Shown: positions 44,031 to 55,440 of the stretch, piece after piece | Position numbering within the stretch: position 1 is the first letter of the stretch | How the letters are laid out: every line of letters begins with the position of its first letter | Assembly (NCBI GenBank): GCA_947359465.1 | Contig: OX375873.1 | Span: forward strand, 137,575,916-137,639,915 | Length of the DNA stretch: 64,000 nt | Reading direction: 5' to 3' | Origin: Metellina segmentata | Taxonomy: Eukaryota; Arthropoda; Arachnida; Araneae; Tetragnathidae | The notes under the pieces: generated by a model | Database searches by the model: none | The model's input: the letters and a program-made list of their open reading frames with translations, nothing else | What the model was told of the DNA's origin: nothing | Made by a program: the position numbers and the translations under genes

Positions 44031-45602
44031 AAGGAATGGGAATTTTCGCTAGGGAGCTTTGATTTCTTAACAACTTTTAATTATCCAACTAGGGAATATC
44101 AACAGTTAGCAGAGGGTAAACACTAACTGGACTAATCAACTCTCACTGCAACGTAGCCCATTGTTGTCGCTCCAGTGCGACGTTAATTAAAAATACCAAA
44201 TGCCTCCTCGCTGCAACATAAATGCAACTGGTGGGGCTAATTACGATCCAATATGTCGAATCGATTCCATCGGTGCTTCCCTGCTGCTTTTAATGAAATA
44301 ATGTTGCGAGAGAGGAATAATGGGAACCTCTCCCGCGTGCTATTAAATACATGTCTGTTCGCTTCGGGCTTCGAATTGTCTGAAGTGCTTTCCGAATAAG
44401 AATGCATAAATATTCATTTAAAACGTCATGAAAGCGAATAGCAGTGGGGAGAGGAAGAATGCATAATTCTTGTTTGAAAACTACTCCTTTCTTAAAGCGA
44501 TGATGGATGACCTTCATTCCGCATGTTTAAGACGAGAATCTCCTCACTGATTCGATTTGGATACAACTTCTGCACACAATCGTTTTGTGAATCGAAACAT
44601 AAACAACGGTTCTTTTCGGCTGTTCTCAGCGGGGTGGAGACCAGACGGAACGGAAACTTGTTCCGAATGGCGTGCTTCGCAGTAATCGAGTAGGGTAGGG
44701 TACGTTCGATGCTCTCTCGTCCCCGAATGTCGTTTCTCCCTAATGGCAAATTATCTTCGAAGACACGAGATCGTCATTTTCAGCACATAAAAGTTTATCT
44801 CCTCTTTTTTTACGAGTACTCGAGGAGTCGTCGGAACGAAACAAGAAAGCAGAAAGACAGGGAAAATCGATGCACAGGAAACAGACAGTTCCATTTTCAT
44901 TCTTTAGCTGCTAGGGCAACGCAGTGCCCAAAAGGAAATGGAGTAGAAAATTTATCGTTTCAAGATATGCCGCCCCTAGGTCTTTTATGAGTTCGTCCGT
45001 CCCTTTCTAGAATGTTTTATTTTAGAATTCTCGTATACTAAGAAGAAAAGACTGACGCGTTTTTTCAGTGAGACAAAATTGCGATCCAACTGTTGCCAGT
45101 TTTATCTGTTAAATAGGTTGTGCGGTAAATGGTGGTGAGATTGCCATTCCATAACAGTTTAATAAGAGCTCTAAGAGAACACGAATATTTCTGAGAACTT
45201 TATCTTCGGGCAATTTGGAACGAATGTTGCACTTATTAACTAGATGGGTTTTCTTATCTCGTTAATAAGCGAAACTAGATGGTTTTTCTTATCTAGTGTG
45301 AGGTTTCGGAGATTACATATAGATGCATAGAGTGTGGTATTAATACGTCTTTCAAATTTAAAGCTTTTTAGGACTATTACAGTTCTTCTCTTGGCAATAA
45401 TTTCGCCCTAACCAATCATGATGTTCTGATTTGCAATGGATGGAAATCTGCCTTCTGATCATAATGTTCCTGTTTGGAATGACTAAGAACTACGTGCCAA
45501 TCATGATGGTTCTAATTCTAGATGATTAAACTTCCGTCTTAAAGTGCATTTTTCTAACTGACAAAAAGCGTGATAACAGTATAACTTAGCGTGATAACTT
45601 AG
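44031..45602. other. intron 1 sequence with one SINE tail scrap
   Basis: 44150-44200 has agcccattgttgtcgctcca and gtgcgacgttaattaaaa, a SINE 3' end. 45240-45300 has a twice-repeated aactagatgg.ttttcttatct. Nothing else recognised; frames here lack splice context. Confidence 0.3.
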
Positions 45603-45915
45603 ATAGGTGGTTGAACTAACGTCAGACTGGAGCAACACAACGGGCTATTGGCTATTGATGACGGTCCGGGATCAATCTCGAAAGAAAAGAACCAAAGACC
45701 AATACCTCGCAATTTTGAACTATCATCAAATGACGAAGTCAATATCTGTATGAGCTGGCACTTCATTCTCTAAACTTCCACACCATGCCAACGTAAGACC
45801 ACAACATACTTAACGTGCACTAACCCCCATGTACAAAACAGTCTTTGGTTGAACTGAGTTTCAAACTCGCAAACCTCGTGTTGCTTACCCCGCTTCCAGT
45901 TGGGCTACCCTTCCC
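45603..45915 (-). repeat. tRNA-derived SINE, head type A
   Basis: Tail ataggtggttgaactaacgt, body with a duplicated gggctattggctattga, head gcaaacctcgtgttgcttac and cagttgggctac on the right. Moderately diverged. Confidence 0.75.
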
Positions 45916-46186
45916 CCATGGATTCCTTGGAACATCAAGATTGTACCAAGTGTTCTGGTTTCTTGGGACATGTTCCGTGAAGCAAAGGCCCTATTTCACC
46001 AAGCTCGGCCAAACACAAGACAGATAATGTCATTATGTAATCGACATCAAATACACCATTCCGTGATTTGGAATACAGAGAAAGAATCGTAGTCATGATT
46101 CTGAGTTAGTTAAATCCCCCTTGAGCAGCAACAACACATAAATCTTATCACAACTGAACTGCAATGGAAGGCGTGGAAGTATACAC

Positions 46187-46757
46187 CACTACACTACAAT
46201 AATGGACCGGACGCCAGCGGATTTGCATAAAATCTGTCTACTTGTTTGGGGGTGTTTTTTGTGGCCTGGGACCTTTGCATGTTGTTCCTGGTCAATTGAA
46301 CACCGACGCCTACATATACATTTTGGACAATCAGGTTCTCCCTACGCTATGGCAATTGTATGGAATGAATGAATGTTACTTCCAGGACGACAACGCTCCG
46401 CGTCATGTTGAAACCCTCTCTCAAGCAGTGGAATCAAGATATGGATATAAAACCTCTTCCCTGGTCTACTCAGAGTCCTGACCTAAACCCCATAAAACAT
46501 TTTTGGGACGAGTGAGAGTGATGCTGACGGACCAGGGAACCACGTCCGAAATCTACAGCTGAGATTTCGGACGTGAGCTGTCATTTTTTGTACCAGGAAG
46601 ACGCAAATACCCATAGCGGTGTATCAAAACTTTGTTGAAAGTGTGCCCAGAAGGGTTATCAGTGTAATTGCAGCACGTAAGGGACCATTCCACAATTAAA
46701 GCATATATTATTTTCCTTATACCATCACATCTAGCTGTCCATTATTGTAGGGTAGTG
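46187..46757 (+). mobile_element. internally deleted Tc1 derivative, copy B
   Basis: Left TIR cactacactacaataatgga, right TIR (inverted) cactaccctacaataatgga, TA at 46758-46759. 571 bp. The left TIR runs straight into transposase codons ACGPADLHK-like (TPADLHKI), then PLHVVPGQLNTDAYIYILDN, the second catalytic Asp (CYFQDDNAPRH) and E region, with frameshifts. The N-terminal domain and first Asp are deleted. Same junction as copies A, C and D. Confidence 0.85.
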
Positions 46758-47471
46758 TATATAATACCTGTGAAATTAAATGGCTATGGAAGAAATACGT
46801 TAACAATATTATTTTTTGAACCACAGTTGTGATTAAAAAAACTGTTTTCTTCGAAATCCAAGCAGTCGCTGCATTACAAGTGAAAAACATAAACAAGAGT
46901 ATAAGAGCCAATATTCTAAGAACATGCACGCCATTTTCTAGGAAATCCAGGAAAATGTAATTTTAACAGTAATATCGCTTGTAAATCTTTTTTTGCTGAA
47001 GTTCTTAATGAGTTGAATGAACACTGTTAGATCATAACCTCTAACTATAACGGTAGCAGTGGGGTGTGGAGAAAAGTGACTGAGAAGGACTTCGATCTCG
47101 TGGCATGGCAATCGTGCTTCCCTTGCTCGGCATATTGTGGAGCTCTTTTGTTTCATTGAAATGTGTGTGCTTGTTCTGTGATGCCCCGTCTACATAAAAT
47201 AAAAGTGTCTTTAAAAGCTATTCTTTCAAACTGACATCGTAACAGCGCTGCGACGTCGAAAATTGTCTCAAACAAAAACTAACGCCGAGACTTGTTGATT
47301 TAAAACAGAAGTGAAATAGAATAGTGTTAACTGTAGAACTTTGGATCACAATTGAAAAATTTTAAATAATTTCAATTGTCTCCAAATATTTCTTGCCAAA
47401 GCAAAGCAGAAATACATTGAACGTAGTCTACGCGGAAGAACAACTTGTCAGTTTTCAATAAACACTGAGTT
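46758..47471. other. intron 1 sequence, nothing identified
   Basis: No repeat class or exon recognised. The frame at 46938-47156 (minus) has no supporting splice sites. Confidence 0.3.
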
Positions 47472-47650
47472 GGGTTGGTGTGGAAGTTTGGAGAGTGGGG
47501 TGCCAGCTCAGGTGTTGCTTCGTCATCTGACCGTGGTTCAAAATTACGAGTTGTTGTCCTCGGATATTTTCTTTAAGGGATTGTTCCCAGAGCGTCGTCA
47601 ATAGTCCGTTGTGTTACTCTAGTACGACGTTAACTAATAATTGCCAATTA
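47472..47650 (+). repeat. SINE fragment (body and tail)
   Basis: Starts gttgggttggtgtggaagtt, ends gttactctagtacgacgtta; the tail aataattgccaattatcaat resembles the ttggtaa tail of the copy at 29559. The sequence aataaacactgag/aatcgac flanks both sides (47457, 47654), hinting at a duplication of tcaataaacactga. Confidence 0.7.
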
Positions 47651-47713
47651 TCAATAAACACTGAATCGACGAATGAGTTTGTCTCTTTCATTTACTACAT
47701 CCAAATACATATT

Positions 47714-48001
47714 GCTTGGACCCGGCTAAAGACCGTCGTGTTCGCAAATGGTGGCTGGGGCACGTTAAATAGGTCGTGGTCACAAAGTCCCCCATGTTCC
47801 CATACAATATCAATACCTCTGGGGGTACCTGATCAGGGGGTTATCGGTCTCTGATTGGGATCTAAATTACGATATGTGTGTGAATGAATGTGTGAAAGGG
47901 ACCTTCCTGTAAAACGGATGTGTCATGTATGCAGAAGTCCAACCCTCCTGGGTAATGGCACCCCCAATTGAGCCATATATGGCCCGCACGACAACAACAA
48001 C
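47714..48001 (+). repeat. chimeric SINE, (AAC)n tail, with TSD
   Basis: Eleven-base duplications aaatacatatt at 47703-47713 and 48002-48012. The 5' part (aaagaccgtcgtgttcgcaa, gctggggcacgttaaat, ggtcgtggtcaca) is the post-head region of the abundant SINE; from about 47785 on, the sequence is different and ends acgacaacaacaacaa, an (AAC)n tail like that of the SINE at 26784. One insertion event therefore carried both parts. Confidence 0.75.
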
Positions 48002-48070
48002 AAATACATATTATGCTCTAACGAGACGCAATCGTGTTAAACCTTACTCCCCTGAACCGACACAATCTAC

Positions 48071-48249
48071 CAAGGGGGCTGATACACGTTAAATCTGTCG
48101 TGGCATCCTCACGCTAGGGTGGTGTGGAAGTTTGGAGAGTAGGGTCATCTGACTGTGGTTCAAAATGACCTGGTATTCTGCGATCTTTCCCTTGAGTTTT
48201 GATAGCCCAATTGCCTGTTGTGTGACGTTAGTTAAAATACCTGTATATC
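48071..48249 (+). repeat. 5'-truncated SINE with 13-bp TSD
   Basis: Duplications cgacacaatctac (48058-48070) and cgatacaatctac (48250-48262), one mismatch. The insert starts at caagggggctgatacacgtt, inside the body, so the tRNA head was never copied: a 5'-truncated product of target-primed reverse transcription. Confidence 0.82.
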
Positions 48250-48262
48250 CGATACAATCTAC

Positions 48263-51243
48263 ACGATTTTCTTGAACTTCATTGGTGTAACGATCACTTT
48301 CATATGATCCTTGATGTGACGGTCCCTCAATACCAGTCCCCTTTGAGCAAGAATGCACTTTTCCTTACAAGTTTCAGTTCTACTGATTTAATGCTCGCAT
48401 ATTCCGAGTCCACAAGACTGTTTTGTGCATCACTCGACCCTAGGAAGAGACGGAACTTAACAATGAACACGCCAAGGCTCCAAAGTTATATGACACTTTG
48501 GAATAAATGATGTAAGTAATAAAGCTAGAGGCCTTATTGGAGCTGATAAAGGAGTAGCTTTATTACGCATCGAATTGTTCGCTTGCCCTTTCGAGTCCAG
48601 TTTGAGAATGCCGTTATACTTATCCATACAATAACTTAACATTCACCAGAAGTAATTCAATCCATAAGCTGAAGCATTAAATAGGGAATGAGATTAGAAC
48701 CCAGCGAAAGGAATAAAAATTTCGTAACAATATTGAAAACTGAATCAAATCATAAATGGATCTAAACACTCCATTTAACAAATAAGCATCTCTTTTGCAA
48801 TGAAATTTAATCAGCCATTCTGTCCGATTTTCATTTTCGTTGTCATGGCGACGATGGTTGTCCTGGTAACTAAATCGGATCCTGGTCCATTAAAAGGGAG
48901 CGGGAAGGACTGCAAAATAGTAATTGCCTTCGTTGAAATGCACGGAATCAGAAAATTAAACTTTCATGGGGGTTTGAGATTTAAAAACTTACAAATTTGA
49001 GCTTTCTCACGCCAATCTTCAATAAATATTAAATTTATTCCAAAAATAACTAAGTCTTGGAAATATAGGTAGTAATAAGATGCATGACAACAAGAGTTGA
49101 AATATCGGATCAGAAGACCTTTCATTTTAAACATAAGCAATCCAAGGTCTACGAAATTTATGTTATCGTGAAATGTAGAGCACTATTCATAATAGAGCAA
49201 ATTCAAAGGTATCATTCAATAGAGAACAACGTCTTCTACAAATTCAAATCCATAAATTTGCATATGGGTTTTCACATCCAATTTCTCACAAACAGCGAAA
49301 TTTCTGATGTAAATGCCATGTTTTGATGCCATAATACGATTCTGCATCCATAAAAGAGTCTAAATACCAAAGCTTATGACTTAACTATACCTACATCTGG
49401 ATATATTCAATGTTAAAGTTGGTGTTCATTTCAAGGATCATTTTCACACAAAAATTCGCTACTCGTAGATCCAGATTAATATTGTAGCTATCGCAACCTG
49501 AATTTCTAATTTTAACGCCAGTTCAAACATATTTGTCTGCGATCCGAAAATTATTATATTTTTATGCAAGTGCAAATGATTGAAGAATTTCATTATTACA
49601 TTTGTTTTGCAAGAATTATTATCCGAGATTTGTCAAATGTTTTTTGGCTGCTCCCTTAAAATCGCAATAATGAGAAAAATTTAATGTAACGCAAAAACTA
49701 ACCATCGCAATGAGCTGAAAGTTTGCATGGTCCTAATAGAAGTCCTTCTGAACTAATTCCAATCAAAATATAGTAAAGTTCTAATTCATAACTTTCTAAA
49801 ACGTTAATTTAATAACAATACTAAAAACTATTATTTATACTAAAAACTATTTTTAAAATTAAATATCAGGTGGATTTTGTTTAGGTTGCTTGACAGTCAC
49901 ATGGTACAATATATCAGCGCTATAGAGATATTGTTTAGAAAGATATCCGTAAAAGTCTAAGAAACTGATTTAAAATTAAGAGCTTCCAACTTTCTTTACT
50001 CATAACTTCGAAACGGTAAGACCTCATGGCAGGATATTTAGTATCTAAAGTTAAATTTTGTGTAGATTTGAAATAGGAAAGGAAATTATAAAGTTGGTGC
50101 GCAATTTAATATAAAGATGGCCCCTTATGCAAATTTTATTTATTTGAATTTATAGAAGACGTTTGGGAAGACTTTGAATTTTCTCTACTGTCAATGTTTC
50201 TCGAAAGAGGGATGATTCGGGTTTCCTCGACTGTACAAGATCTTAAATTCTCCGGATTTCCAAGCATTTCAAAGCTCCGTTGAGAATAAAGGATTTACAA
50301 CTCTATATGGCCGAACTTGAAGCCAGAACGGGAAACACTAATTGAACTCGATTGTAAAATATCAAGTGTCTCGAATCGATTGTCAGACTCTATCCTCATA
50401 GTTGGCACCTTATCAGAATCGAGTCGTGCCAAAGTACTGGGTATGAGCTCAAAAATCGATACATAAGTGCTACACACCCACGACTATTCCAATTGATTAT
50501 TTATGATTTGGACCTGTTTTTTCTTTACACTCCCCCTTACCTAATACGAAAATTATTTTTTTATTGATAGATTTCGCATGATCGACCATGCCACGCTGAA
50601 AACTTTCCATTTGACAAAATATACGAATAACTGTTGGCGATATCCATTTATTTTATGAATTCCTTTTCGGCCAGATTTTTGATGCACTTTAACATCAACC
50701 GTTTTTATCGAAAGCCCAAGTTAAATATAAAACCCAAACACAATCCTTGAAATATCAACCGTTTCCTCCCTTTTACTTCTTCATTTGCGATACATCGACT
50801 TTAAATTACAAGCACCATAAAGCTAATGTGTTTTACATGCAAATAAATGGTCTGAATGGATTAAAAGCAAACGAGTGTCCATGCGAAAAGTGATGTGTGG
50901 ACTGTAAATGGGAACTTCAAAATGCACTTTTTTTAGTGTGCAAATTGCCAGTACCTTCATAAAAATGACGTAAATACAACGATTTTATTCTTTAAATAGC
51001 TAAATAGCATTCTGTTTATATCGAACTGTTTGTTCGAGAACAGTTCAGAGTAAGTCATTTGAGCTTCATTACATTTGGAATTAACGAGAACTGCTGTGTC
51101 TGAAAATAAATTGAACCTTTGCTGCGATCAATGAATTAAAACCAATAACTTTCACAAGAGCAATTAATTTTTTTTACGATTTTTGGTATAGACAAGGTAG
51201 AATTGAAACGGAAACAAAAATCAAACTCATTGATTCTATCATT
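48263..51243. other. intron 1 sequence with one diverged repeat
   Basis: Besides the repeat at 49080-49540 I see no element. 48513-48583 has an inverted pair gtaataaagctag / gtagctttattac. The frame 48800-49000 begins with a hydrophobic stretch (FCPIFIFVVMATMVVLVTK) but shows no conserved features. Confidence 0.3.
49080..49540. repeat. long diverged dispersed repeat, copy 2
   Basis: Colinear partner of 33600-34000 (see there). Confidence 0.55.
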
Positions 51244-51510
51244 GTGGTCGTAGCGGTAGCCCGGATGGAAGTGTCCTGCGAGTTAGAAACTCGATCCAAC
51301 AGAATACCGTCGTGTAAGTGGGATCACGTTCCTTCTGTCGTGACCACTAACGTCATCATGTTGGCATGGTGTAGAAGTTTGGAGAGTGGAATGCCAGTTC
51401 AAGTGTTTACCTCGTCATCTGACCGTGATTCAAAACCACGTGGTTCGGGATGGATCCCGGACCGTCAAGAACAGACTGTTGTGTTGCTCCAGAGCGATGT
51501 TAAGTCGACA
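51244..51510 (+). repeat. tRNA-derived SINE, head type A
   Basis: Head gtggtcgtagcggtagcccg, body gttggcatggtgtagaagtt, tail gttgctccagagcgatgtta. Part of the body after the cacgtggttcgggatg stretch is shortened. Confidence 0.78.
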
Positions 51511-52027
51511 ACCATAATATCTTTGTGGATTTTAAAGATTTTTCAACTTTTATCTAGTGGGATTGCGTACTCTTGTGTTCTCGGTTCGATTCTCTTTTCA
51601 CTACAGTTTTAATTATTCCATCGCCGTCCATCGTTTCTTAAATCTGAACGTTTCAAATGTGAAATTTTTCTTTGCATAAGAGTATCAAATAAATGTTCTC
51701 CCTGCGTTGAATTAATTCAATCTTTTAAGAAATTAAAATTAACATTTATTCAAAATTTTTACGGACGAAACAATACATGAGTTAGATATTTGAATCTGGA
51801 GATCATTAAAAATGCTAAAATCCGAAATAATATTCCGTTGCGTCGGAGACGCTCTACTAGACGGAGTCCGAGGGCAAACTGCCTTCTTTTTTCATGCGTG
51901 GGCGCAAACATCATGAACAAGGCATATGAGCGGCTGGGAACTTCTGAGAGTCATTTCCGATGCAGCTGGCCACTTTTACTATACAGCTGGCAGTACATTA
52001 CATCCCCAATCGCTTTAGACAAGAACA
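51511..52027. other. intron 1 spacer, nothing identified
   Basis: No recognisable element. The 51790-52260 plus-strand frame crosses into the Tc1 derivative and is a chance frame. Confidence 0.3.
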
Positions 52028-52593
52028 AACGCTGTCTTCAAATGGACCTGACAGCAAGATATGATTGTATAAAAGAAAGAATACATGCTTTAATAGGGGG
52101 ATGGTCCCCCACGTGCAACAATGACACTAGCAACCCTTCTGGGCATACTTTAAACAAGGTTTTGATACACAGCTATGGGTATTTGTTTCCATTCCTACTG
52201 CAAGAATGTTGCCAGCTCAGCTGTAGATTTCGGACGTGGTTCCATGATCCGCAAGCGTAGCTCTAACTCGTCCCACACATGTTCTAAGGGGTTTAATTCG
52301 GTACTCTGAGCAGGCCAGGGAAGACGTTTTACATCCATATCTTGGTACCCATACTTGACAGAGGCTGCAACATGAAATGGAGCGTTGTCGCTCTGAAAGT
52401 AACATTCGTCCATTTCATAAAATTGCCAGAGCGTAAAAAGAACCATTGTCCAAAATGTTCATGCAGGCGTCGGCGTTCAATTTACCAGGAACAACATACA
52501 AAGGTCCCAGGTCATACCACGAAAACACCCCCAAACAAGTAGTCGGATTTTATGCAAATTCACTGGCGTCCATTCCATTATTGTAAGGTAGTG
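52028..52593 (-). mobile_element. internally deleted Tc1 derivative, copy C
   Basis: Right TIR tccattattgtaaggtagtg with TA at 52594-52595; the left end (tcaaatggacctgacagcaa) is eroded. On the minus strand it codes for FTLWQFYEMDECYFQSDNAP, KRLPWPAQSTELNPLEHVWD and ELRLRIMEPRPKSTAELATF, the C-terminal catalytic half of a Tc1 transposase. Same deletion junction as copies A, B and D. Confidence 0.83.
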
Positions 52594-52595
52594 TA

Positions 52596-53694
52596 TAGCG
52601 GAGTTGGTTTACATCCAAATGCCCAATCAAAGTACTGGGCATCTGCTGCTTTTAATGTAAAGTTTACATTTCACTTAATAAACTTTTAAGTCTCATCGTG
52701 CTGTGTCTATTTTTAAACTGTGCCATATCATGCATTCTGCACTTCGTACCTCATACATTGCTATATTATTAGCCCGGTTTTTTAACAAGAACTATTAACG
52801 CTCTTTGGATGCCAATACCACAAAAAAGCTTGATTACTATCAGAGAGAGATAAACTATTGTCCTATAAATTACCATTTTAATTGCTCAACTACCTATTAA
52901 CTAGATTAAGATACTTTTCAATGAATAAACTTTTATCCTATGTTACACGCGCGATATTTTTCATAAAAGACTGCCAAACTTTAAGAATTTACTGTGATTG
53001 TAGAAAACTTTAGTTTGTTTACCGTGTGTTTAAAAAAAAACCTTCCATGAGAGAAGTCTATATAATTCTTTATCAGAGCAGTAAATTACCTTCATACAAT
53101 AATCATCAAAAAAAATTATTATAATAGTTGCATAAAGGACATCGGCTTTCCAATTTTTTTGAATCTCCAATTTCTGAGAACCCAGAAATGAAGATAATAT
53201 TTTTTGGGAATATATCATAGAATCGACCATAAATATTGAGAATATTAAGATATTTATTTTCAATTCCCACAAACAATGTTCTAAGTGTCTCCTTATTAAA
53301 TCGAAAGCCTCAATGCCGGAAAGAATTACCTTCCCTAGCAGGTGAATGTCCAATTAGTCTGGCTTCCCCATCCTGAAAGCATCCACGCTTCCTAGCGAAT
53401 AAAGCACACCCTCCTAATGACTCGTAATTCACTTAAAATCCGTCTCAATTAGGAGCGCCGTAAACGAGAGTTAATTAGGGAGGCGATGAATAAAATATGA
53501 GAACGGGAAAATACGGTAAACAACGTTTTTGTTCCGAAATGAATTTTAACGCAAGCGATCGTTTCCTCAATTTTGCTAAGTGACGTAGTGAAGTGAAGAA
53601 GAGGCTCGAAATTCGCAAATAAAACAATTCGTTGTGAATGCGCGAATTCTGAGTTCATATCCTAATTTGCTGGGTAGACCGGGTGGGTGATATG
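52596..53694. other. intron 1 spacer, nothing identified
   Basis: AT-rich sequence between two opposite-facing copies of the Tc1 derivative; no element or exon recognised. Confidence 0.3.
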
Positions 53695-54258
53695 CACTAC
53701 CCTACAAGAATGGACTGGGCGCCAGCGGATTTGCATTACATACCACTGCTTGTTTGGGGGTGTTTTTCGTGGTATGGCCCTTTGCATGTTGTTACTAGTC
53801 AATCGAACGCCTACATGAACATTTTGGACAATCAGATTCTTCCTACGCTCTGGCAATTTTATGGAATGGACGAATGTTACTTTCAGGGCGACAATGGTTC
53901 CGTGTCATGTTGCAGCCTCAGTCAAGCAGTGGTATCGAGATATGGATGTAAAACGTCTTCTTTGGCCTGCTCAGAGTCCCGACCTCAATCCCATAGAACC
54001 TTTGTTAGAGCAACGATGACCGACCAGGGAATCACGTTCGAAATGTACACTTGAGCTGGCGACATTCTTGCGGTAGGAATGGACACAGATACCCATAGCT
54101 GTGTATCAAAACCTCGTTGAAAGTATGCCTAGAAGGGTTGGTAGTGTAATTGGCATCACGTGGGGGACCATCCCCTAATTAAAGTATCTATTTTTTTCCT
54201 TATACCATCAGAGTCCCGATGTCCGACTTGCTGTCCGGTCCATTATTGTAGGTTACTG
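53695..54258 (+). mobile_element. internally deleted Tc1 derivative, copy D
   Basis: Left TIR cactaccctacaagaatgga, right TIR (inverted) cagtaacctacaataatgga, TA at 54259-54260 (left TA mutated). 564 bp. A 123-codon frame starts just before the TIR and reads MDWAPADLHYIPLLVWGCFS, YMNILDNQILPTLWQFYGMD and ECYFQGDNGS; the second catalytic Asp is kept but its context is altered and the E region is out of frame. A SINE abuts at 54262. Confidence 0.85.
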
Positions 54259-54261
54259 TAT

Positions 54262-54556
54262 AGTAATTAACGTCGTGCTGGAGCAACACAACGAGCTATT
54301 GACGACTGTCCGGGATCAATCCCCCAAGGGAAATGATCCGAGGACAACATCTAATTTTGAACCACGGTCAGATGACGAGGAAATACCTGAGCTGGCAACC
54401 CACTCTCCAAAACTTCCACACCACGCCAACGTGAGTACATCGGAGGCCGTCACAGATTTAACGTGTATCAGTTTCTTTGGTTGGATCTAGTTTCGAACTC
54501 GCAACCACTCGTTTGCCGATCCGCTACTCTTCCAACTGAGCTACAGCGGCCCTCCA
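54262..54556 (-). repeat. tRNA-derived SINE, head type A
   Basis: Tail agtaattaacgtcgtgctgg, body, and on the minus strand the clearest type A head: ggccgctgtagctcagttgg, aagagtagcggatcggcaaa and gcgagttcgaaac. TAGCTCAGTTGG is the canonical tRNA box A wording. Confidence 0.85.
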
Positions 54557-55440
54557 GTGAACTCGGCAAGAAAAGTTATGAAAGCAAAGGATTTAATTAT
54601 GTTTCGCATACTCTAATATTTTTAATTGCTATAGGGGGGAGGAGTTGTTATTCCATGGGGCAGTTGTATCTGGAAACAGTTTATATTGTGCTGGCTCTTT
54701 TTGAGTATGTAACAATATAACACATTGTAGTTTACCATTTACCACCAGAAAAACTTCTCACACATCTCACAGGTGTTTGTTGTGTTTGCTGAACACTGAA
54801 TGATATATGTCCTCTGGTAAGTAAATATTTTGGATTTTTTAGTCTGATTCTTATATTTTCACTGATTATAATTATATATTTTATGGTTGGTAAAGTTAAA
54901 AATCTGTTCTACACAATTATGATACGATTTCAATGTAAACATAAACTGGTACTACTTTCTACTTTGTTTTATTTGTAAAGGGGCAACCAGTTGTACCTTG
55001 GGACATCCAAAGATACAACATTTATTTTATACTTTGATACAACAGTTTGAGTTTACAAATATATCAGTCTAGAATGTAGTTATAACTCTTTGAAATGTAT
55101 TAAACTGATAAAAACTTAAATTAATTATTTATTTTATAGCTCTTTATTTTATGCCGTCAAGAACTCAAAATGTTGTAATAGTTTTTTTGAGGTCATTGTT
55201 TGAAACTACACTCATTGCCATAAAAATTTGAGCACCAACAAATAATTGTGGGATCGTAACGAAACTTGGCATGAAGGTACATGTCGGCCAGATATGCAAA
55301 TGATTAGAAATGCTACGTGATTGCGCATAGCGTTATGCCACTAGATGGCGTTGAACTTTGTTCTCCTTGGAGTATAAAACAGGTAAGCAGAGCTTGTTTG
55401 AGTGTACTTAATCTTTTGAAAAGGAAACGCTGAGGTAGAC

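Noticed and set aside
42514..44052. 512-codon open frame as a repeat protein gene
   Set aside because: It is the automatic result of a 45-bp tandem unit without a stop in that frame. There is no ATG at the start, no splice context and no non-repeat coding flank.
48800..49000. Small secreted-protein gene (hydrophobic N-terminus)
   Set aside because: No upstream promoter, splice or conserved feature, and the C-terminal part runs into ordinary AT-rich sequence.
51790..52260. 156-codon plus-strand frame
   Set aside because: Its second half is antisense to the Tc1 derivative copy C; no support for the first half.
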